Below, one piece after another: positions 43,242 to 50,772 of a stretch of DNA of 64,000 nt (the stretch's first letter is position 1; each line of letters starts with the position of its first letter). A program made the position numbers and the translations under genes. The notes under the pieces are model-generated. The model was given only the letters and a program-made list of their open reading frames with translations, was not told the DNA's origin and made no database searches. The stretch is from Bacteroidaceae bacterium. GTDB lineage: Bacteria; Bacteroidota; Bacteroidia; Bacteroidales; Bacteroidaceae. The stretch lies in contig JAFXTO010000004.1 of the NCBI GenBank assembly GCA_017535725.1, positions 1-64,000 of the forward strand. The letters are read 5' to 3'.

Positions 43242-43490
43242 TTAATAGCGTTCGAACCGGATCCAGAGCTCCAGCTGTCCGTCCTTGCCTCGGTTCGTGA
43301 GTGGTGTGGCCTGCGGCTGGCCCACCGCATTGGCGATTTCCATGAAGTCATTGGCCGACACGCGGTGCTGGTCCACGCGCGACTGCTTGATCCTGACCGT
43401 CACGGCATGGTCATTGATGACGATTCGGTCGATATGCTTCATGTCCATCAGCCGTGACAATAGTCTCTTGTTAGTCAGTTTCTTTTGCAT
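43242..43490 (-). CDS. Small phage protein (82 aa)
   Basis: Basic, alpha/beta (MKHIDRIVINDHAVTVRIKQ; SANDFMEIANAVGQPQAT). It lies between the two terminase genes in the same operon. No recognised motif. Confidence 0.55.
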   Translation of the reverse strand: MQKKLTNKRLLSRLMDMKHIDRIVINDHAVTVRIKQSRVDQHRVSANDFMEIANAVGQPQATPLTNRGKDGQLELWIRFERY

Positions 43491-43502
43491 AGCTTGATGT
43501 GC

Positions 43503-44105
43503 TTATGAGTTCATGATTTCCGTAGCCTGCGCATCGTTGATGGGTGCGTCCATGATTTCGATGAGCGTTGCCACGTCCTCTGCGGAGTAGCGCAGCCGGT
43601 CCAGCGGTATCTGTACGGTTCTTCCCTGTGCATTGATGAACTGAAACAGGAAGAGGTTCCTTTCCATCCGTCGCGGATCCTCTCCGCCCTCTGGTTTCTC
43701 TCCGATGATATCGTGCAGCAGCTTCTTGGCGTTGTTCCATTCCCGCAGGTCTCCTTTCCTCTTTGCCTCGCGGATGAGTTCCAGCTGATCCTTGATTTGC
43801 CAGCTGCGCCAGAAGTCCCAGTCGAAGGTGAAGTCCGTCCTGAACAGTTCCTTGGCCAGTGCGATATCCCGTCGTATCTGCGTCCGGCTGACGCGGTGGC
43901 TCTGCAGCATGAGGGTGATGACGTGCGCCTCGTTCGGGTACTCCTCCATGAGCATGGCCGCCTGCTGCACCCTCTTCAGCTGCCGTTCCTCCTCGGCTGT
44001 ATGCAGGGGATATTGTTCGGGATCCAGGATGTGGTTCCGTATGGTCTCGAACCGCTCCTCGTCGATGCTTCGTGCACCTCTTTTGACGATTCCGTTGTTA
44101 GGCAT
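43503..44105 (-). CDS. Putative terminase small subunit
   Basis: 200 aa, helical throughout. An N-terminal region (HTAEEERQLKRVQQAAMLME, SHRVSRTQIRRDIALAKELF) looks like a DNA-binding helix set, and the C-terminal part could bind TerL. Position just before terL supports the role. Similarity to a named family could not be checked. Confidence 0.6.
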   Translation of the reverse strand: MPNNGIVKRGARSIDEERFETIRNHILDPEQYPLHTAEEERQLKRVQQAAMLMEEYPNEAHVITLMLQSHRVSRTQIRRDIALAKELFRTDFTFDWDFWRSWQIKDQLELIREAKRKGDLREWNNAKKLLHDIIGEKPEGGEDPRRMERNLFLFQFINAQGRTVQIPLDRLRYSAEDVATLIEIMDAPINDAQATEIMNS

Positions 44106-44382
44106 GGTCGATGGCGTTTTGCATTCTGTTGATGAGCCGCAGCAGCTCCACTTGTGCCGGGTTGCTTCCGTTGTGGGCCGCCTTGACGATAGCCTGGCGC
44201 GTTTCCACGAGCTCGCGAATGTATCCGCTGTAGTAGGCCTTCTGAACCTCAGAGCCCACAGTCTTCAACTCTGTCAGGAACTCCAGCTCGTCCATTTCCA
44301 GATTGATGGCTGCCAGCTGAGGAGGGATGAGCATGTAGCCCATCTGCTCCAGCTGTTCACGTTGTTCCTTGTTCAAATTCAT
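44098..44382 (-). CDS. Small coiled-coil phage protein (94 aa)
   Basis: Helical (INLEMDELEFLTELKTVGSE, ETRQAIVKAAHNGSNPAQVE). Overlaps the terminase small-subunit gene by 8 bp and the PLD-like gene by 26 bp, so it is co-translated. Confidence 0.55.
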   Translation of the reverse strand: MNLNKEQREQLEQMGYMLIPPQLAAINLEMDELEFLTELKTVGSEVQKAYYSGYIRELVETRQAIVKAAHNGSNPAQVELLRLINRMQNAIDHA

Positions 44383-45016
44383 CTTCCAGTGTTTTAAGGT
44401 CGAAATCGAAAACTTCCTTGGAGGTATAGATGATACCTCTCTCCAGTTTGGGGTTGTGCGTGGCGTTCATCGACGTGACGACGGCGACGTGCCACTCACT
44501 ATTCCAAAGCAGTGCCACCTTGGCATGGAGGGCGCAGCACCTGTACTTGCCCTCGAATGCCTCTGCGAGGTATGCGAACGGCTTAGGACTGATGCTTCGC
44601 ACTCGGTTGTCGATGAGAAACCTGATCGAGAGCAGCTCTCCCTTTTCTTCTCTTCGCTTCAGGGTAGCCAGGCTGTCCTCAGCGATGGAGTAGGAAGAGA
44701 GGAACACATGAGCTGGGCCTGTCTGCCGGAGCAGGTAGAGCACCAGCTGTACCAGGTTGAAAGCCCCCTTTGAGTAGAAATGCTTCTCCAGCCCCGTCTG
44801 GATCTGCCCGAGCCCGCTGGGCGCGAGCAGCATGGTGGCTACCATCTCACTGCGGTCGGCGAAATCGCTGGCGCAGACCCGGCCGGGGAAACCGGACGGC
44901 ACCAACGGGGATGAGTTGTCCGCTGTCGGCTTCATGGCCGGGGCGGACGTGCCCGCTGTCGGCTTTTCAGCCGGTGTGGGCGGCGTGGTTTCCGGGCTGG
45001 TGATGCGGTAGAGCAT
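44357..45016 (-). CDS. Phospholipase D-like single-HxK protein
   Basis: 219 aa. A Pro/Thr-rich N-terminal linker (about 60 residues) is followed by a PLD-fold: LHAKVALL carries the H-x-K, with SMNATHNPKLERGIIY as the following NxT...E loop. Such single-motif proteins act as dimeric nucleases or phosphodiesterases. Its place between capsid and terminase genes suggests a role in DNA packaging or end processing, which is inference. Confidence 0.7.
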   Translation of the reverse strand: MLYRITSPETTPPTPAEKPTAGTSAPAMKPTADNSSPLVPSGFPGRVCASDFADRSEMVATMLLAPSGLGQIQTGLEKHFYSKGAFNLVQLVLYLLRQTGPAHVFLSSYSIAEDSLATLKRREEKGELLSIRFLIDNRVRSISPKPFAYLAEAFEGKYRCCALHAKVALLWNSEWHVAVVTSMNATHNPKLERGIIYTSKEVFDFDLKTLEDEFEQGTT

Positions 45017-45912
45017 TATCCGAATTTAGCGATGGCCATGTCAATAGCCTCGATATCCTTCCGGATGCTCGCGGCCCGGGTCTCGAGCTTCAGGCGTTCG
45101 GCACCTTCCGGCATGGGGTTCTCAGCTTCCAGTTTCTTCTCGCTCTGGTAGAGCAGCTTGTTCTCCGTTCGAAGGAGGCGCACCAGTGCGTTCTTCTTGA
45201 GCTTCAGCAGTTCGTCGCGGCTCTTACCTTCGAGTTCACCAGAGGCCTGCCCTGCTGGGGAGTCGGAGGTGTGAGTCGCAGGACTGTCGGTGGCAGCAGA
45301 GTTTTCGGATGAAGCGGAGGAAGAGCCTTTAATGGCCTTTTCGACCTCTTCACCTGAAATTTCTGCGCCACTCTGGTACTTCTCGAAGAGCGGGTAGAGG
45401 CGCTCCATCAGAGCGGTGCACTCCTCTATCTCGTCTGAGAACTCCTTGCGGCGGGTCATGGACTCCTCGTCGTTCAGCTCGCCCACCTCGGCCATCAGGC
45501 GCTGCGCCTTCTCTCGGCGGCGGTAGGCGGCAGCATACTCATGGATGACATGCACAGCGTTGACATCCTCCACCGTCATCTCTTCTGCCTCGATTTTCTT
45601 GGACATGGCCATGATGCCCAATTGCTGTTGTTCGTCCTGGTCGGCGTGAGCCTCCTGTCCGTCGAAGACATGCAGTTCGGCATCCGTGTCAGGCACCACC
45701 CTGGAAGTGCCGAATGCCTTGGTGAACTCGCGCAGCTGGAAGTCCAGCCGTTCATGTGCAGCAGGTCCCTGCTCGCCGTCGCGTTCCAGCTTTCGCACGA
45801 CAGCAGGCTTGAAGCCAGCCTCCTTCAGGATGGCGATCCCCTCCTGGAAATCTTTTCTCTTCCCGTTCAGCCAGTCCACGGCCTTCTGGAATGTTTCTTG
45901 TTTGTTATTCAT
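45016..45912 (-). CDS. Coiled-coil phage protein (298 aa)
   Basis: Rich in Glu/Lys/Ala, with a long coiled coil (residues 90-170), a Ser/Ala/Thr linker (GSSSASSENSAATDSPATHT) and a C-terminal helical hairpin (LLRTENKLLYQSEKKLEAEN). It overlaps the PLD-like gene by one base. A TATCTTTG box lies about 30 bp upstream. Possibly an assembly or tail-tube-related protein; unknown. Confidence 0.6.
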   Translation of the reverse strand: MNNKQETFQKAVDWLNGKRKDFQEGIAILKEAGFKPAVVRKLERDGEQGPAAHERLDFQLREFTKAFGTSRVVPDTDAELHVFDGQEAHADQDEQQQLGIMAMSKKIEAEEMTVEDVNAVHVIHEYAAAYRRREKAQRLMAEVGELNDEESMTRRKEFSDEIEECTALMERLYPLFEKYQSGAEISGEEVEKAIKGSSSASSENSAATDSPATHTSDSPAGQASGELEGKSRDELLKLKKNALVRLLRTENKLLYQSEKKLEAENPMPEGAERLKLETRAASIRKDIEAIDMAIAKFG

Positions 45913-46012
45913 ACGGTTTCCTGTTTAAGAACGCTGCAAAGATACTGCGTTTTTCACCGTGTCCGTAGGACAATTCACTTTTGGCCCTCACAGCCATGTG
46001 TGAGAGTAATCA

Positions 46013-46049
46013 GAAAGTCGCCCGAATAGCTATACTTACTCAGGCGACT
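46013..46049 (-). terminator. Terminator between tube-like and coiled-coil genes
   Basis: AGTCGCC/GGCGACT stem followed on the minus strand by TTTC. Confidence 0.55.
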
Positions 46050-46075
46050 AACCATATTTATATCTTCAAGGTGTG

Positions 46076-46681
46076 TCAGTTTCCACCTTGGACGTTGTTG
46101 CCAGCCGTCTTCTCAGTGAAGATGCCTTCCGTGTCGCCGGTGTAGACCAGCTTGCGGGGGCATGCGTAGGTGAAGCGCAGTGGCACGTTGTTCTTGTCCG
46201 TGGTGGCCGTGCCGGTGGTGCTGGCGTCGGCGGCAACCATCTTGGCGCCGTTGAGCTTGTCGCCCATCAGGTAGCAAGTGCCGTTCTTGTCCTTGACCAG
46301 GATGACGAGCTTGCGACCCCTCAATGCGTTCTCGAAGCCAAAGATGACGGCGTTCATCTTGGCACGCGAGATGTCCAGCTGGTAAAGATAGTTCTCTCCT
46401 CCGGCCTCGCCCTGTTGGGTGATGGTGAATGCTCCAGCCTCGTCGGTGAACGTCACCTTGAACAACTTCTTGCCCACTGCCTGGACAAGATCGCCCGTCC
46501 ATGCTCCAGCCGTTGCCAGTTGCATTTCATTGCTGTTTCCGGCAGGTGCTGGCAGGGTTGGCCACGTGGCAATGTCTTCGGCAAAGGCGATACCGATTTC
46601 CTGCACCAGTCCGCCCACGTTGTCTATGTCCGCGCAGTTGATGGCCTCGTCGATATCTGAAAGTGCGATACAATTAATCAT
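46076..46681 (-). CDS. Phage structural protein (tube- or decoration-like)
   Basis: 201 aa, beta-rich. It starts MINCIALSDIDEAINCADID and contains KLFKVTFTDEAGAFTITQQG and RGRKLVILVKDKNGTCYLMG. It follows the capsid gene directly. A tail tube or capsid decoration subunit is plausible from size and strand content. Confidence 0.6.
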   Translation of the reverse strand: MINCIALSDIDEAINCADIDNVGGLVQEIGIAFAEDIATWPTLPAPAGNSNEMQLATAGAWTGDLVQAVGKKLFKVTFTDEAGAFTITQQGEAGGENYLYQLDISRAKMNAVIFGFENALRGRKLVILVKDKNGTCYLMGDKLNGAKMVAADASTTGTATTDKNNVPLRFTYACPRKLVYTGDTEGIFTEKTAGNNVQGGN

Positions 46682-46724
46682 AGTTGTAGCGTGTTAGAGG
46701 GTTAGACAATCAGGCTATGCCGTC

Positions 46725-47957
46725 TTAGCCGTTGGAGGCAGCCACGTTGACGGTGACAGTCTTGGTGGCGGCGGGGAAGGTGTTGAAGGCAGCCTGTGCG
46801 ATGGTGATGGTGGCGGTGCCCTCTGCCACACCTGTCACCTTGCCCTCGTCGTCGACGGTGGCCTTGGAGGTGTCAGAGCTGGTGAAGGTCAGGGCGCCGG
46901 GGGAGTTCGTGGTGAACTCGATGTCGGCAGTGGCGTTGGCGGTGACGGCCAGCGGTGTCACGGCGTCGAGGGTGTTCGGGGAGATGGGCTGGTCGTTGCA
47001 GCAGAAGATCAGCTCGTGGATGCTCACCAGCTGGAAGCCGATCACGTACTTGCCGACGGCGGTGTACATGTAGGGATTTCCGCTGGCGAAGGGCTTCAGC
47101 TGCTTCATGTCGCTGTCCTTGTCGTAGCCGTAGAAGATGGTGCGTGGCATCATCAGCATGACGAACTGCGAGCCTTCGGGCATGTAGGGAACCTCCACGA
47201 GCTTCACCTTCTTGGCGGTGTTGCGCAGGTAGGCGGTTTCCTGTGTGGCCTCGCCCTGGGTGCCGGTGACGTGCACGCCCTGGTCTTCGAGCCAGTCCAC
47301 GTACAGGTCCATGACGTCGGAGCTGATCCACATCTCGCTCTGCTTGTCGCGGAAGCTCTTCTTGCGGCTGCGCCACATCTCGAGGAGCTTGGTGCCGACG
47401 TTGGCGCGGGTGAGTGCGCCGGTGGCATAGCGGTTGCCCTTGGCCACGGCGATGTTGCCGGCAGCGATCTCTGCCTGGATGATGGTGAGGGGGCCGTCGA
47501 AGGCGTACTGCACGCCATCCTTCAGCTTCGTCTCGTCGCGCTTGGCGGTGAGCAGGGCGGCAGCGAGGTCCTCGGAGGCGCAGTCGATGCCGTAGTTGTT
47601 CAGCCAGATCTCGAAGGGGTGGGTGTTGGGGATGATACCTCCGGCCACGTCACCGAGGTACCAGCGGCGGTAGCGTTCGGGCTCGTCCTCCATTTCCATG
47701 ACCACGGGATACACCTTCAGCGTGCGGGGAACGATCTTGCCGCTCTCCAGCTGGCCGAGGAACTTGCCCGTGTAGCCGCGGCTCACGCTGCCGAGTTCAG
47801 TGCGGCCGAGGACGATGCTGTCCTTGATGCCCGGCATGGGGGCGAAGAGAGACAGCAGCCTGGAGGCCTCCTTGTCGCGGATGGACACCAGCAGGTCCTG
47901 GTGCCTCTTCACTGCGTCTTGTACCGCAGTGATGTCAATAGGCTTTGTCAAATCCAT
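46725..47957 (-). CDS. Major capsid protein with C-terminal BIG2-type Ig domain
   Basis: 410 aa. Residues 1-325 resemble an HK97-fold capsid subunit (PMPGIKDSIVLGRTELGSVS, FEIWLNNYGIDCASEDLAAA). Residues about 330-407 form an Ig-like bacterial domain (TSSDTSKATVDDEGKVTGVA, GTATITIAQ). Such surface Ig domains on capsids can bind mucus glycans or carbohydrates. It follows the protease/scaffold gene, which supports the capsid call. Confidence 0.82.
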   Translation of the reverse strand: MDLTKPIDITAVQDAVKRHQDLLVSIRDKEASRLLSLFAPMPGIKDSIVLGRTELGSVSRGYTGKFLGQLESGKIVPRTLKVYPVVMEMEDEPERYRRWYLGDVAGGIIPNTHPFEIWLNNYGIDCASEDLAAALLTAKRDETKLKDGVQYAFDGPLTIIQAEIAAGNIAVAKGNRYATGALTRANVGTKLLEMWRSRKKSFRDKQSEMWISSDVMDLYVDWLEDQGVHVTGTQGEATQETAYLRNTAKKVKLVEVPYMPEGSQFVMLMMPRTIFYGYDKDSDMKQLKPFASGNPYMYTAVGKYVIGFQLVSIHELIFCCNDQPISPNTLDAVTPLAVTANATADIEFTTNSPGALTFTSSDTSKATVDDEGKVTGVAEGTATITIAQAAFNTFPAATKTVTVNVAASNG

Positions 47958-47985
47958 AGTGATTGATGTTTTTGAGGGTTATACG

Positions 47986-48354
47986 TCAGATGTTCTTGGC
48001 TTCCTGGTTGATTTCGTCCTTGGCGGACTCAGCCAGTTCCTCGGCCTTCTTCTGCTCTTCGCTCTTGGGCAGGGGAACTTGTGCGGTGGGAGCCACGAGG
48101 GGTGTGCGGTCGAGCACGGTCTTCACGGCCATGACCTTGTTCTTCAGTCCGTCGATGGACTTCACGTTGTCGCTGATGGCGTCGAGGGCGTCGGTGGCCT
48201 CACGGACAGCATCGTCGGCAATCTTCTTCTGTGCCAGTGCATCCTCGATGGTCTGCAGCTGGTCTACGGTGAGCGTGACCTTGCCGTCGTCGCTCACTTC
48301 CAGCGCTGTTGTCAAGGCAAGCAGCGCGTTCACGAGTAGGAATTTCTTTTCCAT
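47986..48354 (-). CDS. Nested scaffold protein from an internal start (putative)
   Basis: An in-frame ATG at 48354 (MEKKFLLVNALL) is preceded by AACCAACAAACAAAAAAG, the A-rich leader typical of Bacteroidetes start sites. It would give a 122-aa scaffold alone, as in phage lambda C/Nu3. Not provable from sequence. Confidence 0.5.
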   Translation of the reverse strand: MEKKFLLVNALLALTTALEVSDDGKVTLTVDQLQTIEDALAQKKIADDAVREATDALDAISDNVKSIDGLKNKVMAVKTVLDRTPLVAPTAQVPLPKSEEQKKAEELAESAKDEINQEAKNI

Positions 48355-49134
48355 CTTTTTTGTTTGTTGGTTGTTAATAGGGTTATCTGGTTGCTTTTCG
48401 CCTTCAGGTTGTGGTTCCTGTGTGGGATTCTTGCCAGGTTCTGGTAGTTTTCCCCCGAAGAGTTCCGTCACGATGTTGCGGACGCGGGTCATCAGGCCTT
48501 CATCCTCCTGAACCGTTTCTTCCGGCACGGCGGGCATCTTCAGTGCAGCGTGATTCTCCACCACGAACTGCCGCACCTCGTTCGTCATGCTCTTGGCATT
48601 CTTGATGATGCCGTCGGCGAATCCGAGGTCTACGACTTCCTGTGCCGTCAGGTATTTCTCTTCCTTCACCAAGTCGAGGACTTTTGCCAGCGTCGTGTCC
48701 TTGCCGTTGGCCGTGGCCTTGTCCAGGTACTTGCGGGCGATGATGAGGTCAGTGGCCTCGGCCAGCTTCTGGGATTTCTTCAAATCCTCGATGGTGCGTT
48801 CCAGCTCATCGGCGTTCAGGCTGGAGTAGATGCTGACCAGTACGCTGGACTGATGGCACAGCCACAGGGCGTCGTCGGCAATCTCCACACGCTTGGCACC
48901 GAAGCCCATCCATGTCACTGCGCTGGCGCAGAATGCCAGGAGCCGCACGGTCACGTTGCCGTGATCCTGAATTTCCTTCGAGATCATCATGGCGTCGTTC
49001 ACACTGCCGCCCAGGGAGTTGACTTCTATCGTCACTTCGTCCTTGGCGTGATCTGCAAGGAACATACGCACGCGATACAGCTGCCAACCGTAGCTGTCGA
49101 TGGGTTCGTAGATTTTGAGAGTTGCTTGTTTCAT
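47986..49134 (-). CDS. ClpP-like head maturation protease fused to scaffold
   Basis: 382 aa from ATG 49134 (MKQATLKIYEP). The ClpP/S14 fold shows EVNSLGGSVNDAMMISKEIQ, the catalytic Ser in LLAFCASAVTWMGFGAKR and His in LWLCHQSSV. After residue about 215 a Pro/Gln linker leads to a helical scaffold (ALEVSDDGKVTLTVDQLQTI and onward). A TACCTTTG box lies just upstream. Confidence 0.85.
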   Translation of the reverse strand: MKQATLKIYEPIDSYGWQLYRVRMFLADHAKDEVTIEVNSLGGSVNDAMMISKEIQDHGNVTVRLLAFCASAVTWMGFGAKRVEIADDALWLCHQSSVLVSIYSSLNADELERTIEDLKKSQKLAEATDLIIARKYLDKATANGKDTTLAKVLDLVKEEKYLTAQEVVDLGFADGIIKNAKSMTNEVRQFVVENHAALKMPAVPEETVQEDEGLMTRVRNIVTELFGGKLPEPGKNPTQEPQPEGEKQPDNPINNQQTKKMEKKFLLVNALLALTTALEVSDDGKVTLTVDQLQTIEDALAQKKIADDAVREATDALDAISDNVKSIDGLKNKVMAVKTVLDRTPLVAPTAQVPLPKSEEQKKAEELAESAKDEINQEAKNI

Positions 49135-49231
49135 GAGTATATAAAAAAGATTTGCAGTGCAAAGGTAATAACTTCTCACTGCAATTCCTTGTGACGTCAG
49201 GGATTCCACACCCCGTGAAAAAGCCTTTTTT

Positions 49232-49711
49232 CTATTCGGTTGGCAACAGTACTGGTACTTCAGTTTGTGCCACGATGGCCGAAGGCATGGGCTGCACCCC
49301 TTTCAGGGTGAATGCCGTTCCGTTGCGTCCATTTCCAGTCCCCTTGTTCCCCTCGAAGCTCAATGGAACGTCCGGACTGCCACATAGTAGCACGTCGCCA
49401 TTGGCATCCTGAATCACGGCCAGCCATGCACCTACCTCCAGCTGGTGGATGGTGAATGACTGCCCTATCCGGGGGATGAAACCCCGAATCTGCACGTCGT
49501 AGGCTTCTCCGGAGTCATTGTGTACCATGTTTTCTTCGTAGGTAAAGCCATCCAACACGGATACCTTATATATATTGCAGTACTCCCTGAACACAGGGCG
49601 TACGGTTCCGTTGGTAGCACTTCTGTCTATACGGATCAAATCCGAGACATCGAAAAGGTAGAGTTGGGATAGACCATCCACGTGGTCGAAAAATAGTTCA
49701 ATCTTCTTCAT
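49232..49711 (-). CDS. Phage protein of unknown function (159 aa)
   Basis: Beta-rich (LYLFDVSDLIRIDRSATNGT, YDVQIRGFIPRIGQSFTIHQ, VGAWLAVIQDANGDVLLCGS). It overlaps the upstream gene by 14 bp. It sits between replication and capsid genes; possibly a minor structural protein. Confidence 0.55.
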   Translation of the reverse strand: MKKIELFFDHVDGLSQLYLFDVSDLIRIDRSATNGTVRPVFREYCNIYKVSVLDGFTYEENMVHNDSGEAYDVQIRGFIPRIGQSFTIHQLEVGAWLAVIQDANGDVLLCGSPDVPLSFEGNKGTGNGRNGTAFTLKGVQPMPSAIVAQTEVPVLLPTE

Positions 49712-50303
49712 TTTGATATTTGTTTAGTCCCTGCGCTGATATTGTCCCAAAACTGGACAATTGCAGCAGTATTTTTTCTGTGATTTCGGCCTCCAAGCGG
49801 GTTCTGAGTGTCACTTTTTGCGATCGCGGCACGTTTCTGTTCCATATTTTGCGTATGCTGTCGTATGGCCAAGTGTCCTCGGACTGGTGGAAGGTGCGGT
49901 AGAAGGCGCGTATGCTCTCGGAGGCATCGCCGGAGATCATGTAGTGAGCTTGCAGGAAGGCCAGCAGGATGCCCTGACAGCGCAGCTCCAGCATGCGGGC
50001 CAGCGCGGCCTCGTCGGTCGGGGAGAGGGCCCAGCCGGAGCGCGAGAAGCGCGAGGCGGAGATCTCGATGGCCACACGGGCTGTGCGGTAGGGCGTGGTG
50101 CCACGCTGCTGCAGGCGGCGGTCGTAGGTGTGGGAGGACTTCTGCAGGCGCGGCGTGAAGAAGGCCATCAGGGCGGCGTCGCTGCGGATGTCTATAAGGT
50201 TTTGGACGTTGGAGTCCCGCACGCCGAAGTTATCGACGAGGTATCGGCAGACGTAAGGAGCGACGCTGACCCACACGACATAGCGATTTTCTGATTTTTC
50301 CAT
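49698..50303 (-). CDS. Phage protein of unknown function (201 aa), first gene after the origin
   Basis: Basic, helical (VAPYVCRYLVDNFGVRDSNV, DSIRKIWNRNVPRSQKVTLR). It is led by a consensus promoter inside the iteron region, so its expression is probably tied to replication control. It could bind DNA; no family recognised. Confidence 0.55.
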   Translation of the reverse strand: MEKSENRYVVWVSVAPYVCRYLVDNFGVRDSNVQNLIDIRSDAALMAFFTPRLQKSSHTYDRRLQQRGTTPYRTARVAIEISASRFSRSGWALSPTDEAALARMLELRCQGILLAFLQAHYMISGDASESIRAFYRTFHQSEDTWPYDSIRKIWNRNVPRSQKVTLRTRLEAEITEKILLQLSSFGTISAQGLNKYQNEED

Positions 50304-50772
50304 TTGAGATATGTCTTTTTTGGTTCAAACGTTCCAACAGTCCAACAGAAAAGCTACCGACTCTTATTTTCAACAAGTTAGCTTTGTCGGAACCGCAAAA
50401 AACGCTTCCAACAGGCCGTTTTCTGTTGGACGCCGCAAAGGTACGCATAATTTTTGAAAGTAGCAAAAGATTTTGCATTTCCAACAACTTCCAACGCCAT
50501 TTCCAACAATTTCCAACAGCGTCCAACAGGAAAAACACCATCTATTATATTATATTTCACCTATTTATATAATATTTTATAAGGTGTTTTGAAAGTCGCC
50601 GTTGGACTGTTGGAACGTTGGAAGCATTTTGCGTGATTTCTGAAAGTGGTTTTCAAAATTTCCTCTAACCTCTCTTTTTTAATATTTAGGGGGTCATCGG
50701 GGGATGCGACGAAAAAGGGTGGCCACACCGTCACGGTGGAGTCACCCCAGTGGAAACTGATTCAATCTCTGG
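50304..50772. other. Putative phage replication origin: iterons plus AT-rich element
   Basis: This 469-bp gene-free region has about 12 copies of the heptamer TCCAACA or its complement between 50333 and 50622, on both strands. They occur as TTCCAACAGTCCAACAG, as an array of five at about 50479-50527, and as GTTGGACTGTTGGAACGTTG. A 45-bp AT stretch (about 50538-50582) lies within it. It separates primase from the following genes. Confidence 0.6.
50436..50467 (-). promoter_or_regulatory. Promoter within the iteron region
   Basis: TTTG (50464-50467), 20 nt, TACCTTTG (50436-50443) on the minus strand, flanked on both sides by TCCAACA copies that may act as operators. Confidence 0.75.

Noticed and set aside
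41756-43300. 514-codon plus-strand frame opposite terL
   Set aside because: Shadow frame, Val/His/Asp-rich, no domain; the terminase is clear.
50230-50541. 103-codon minus frame across the iteron region
   Set aside because: It overlaps the start of the 201-aa gene and the promoter; its codons come from the repeats.
50333-50622. Possible CRISPR array
   Set aside because: The repeated unit is only 7 bp, on both strands and irregularly spaced; there are no spacers or cas genes.
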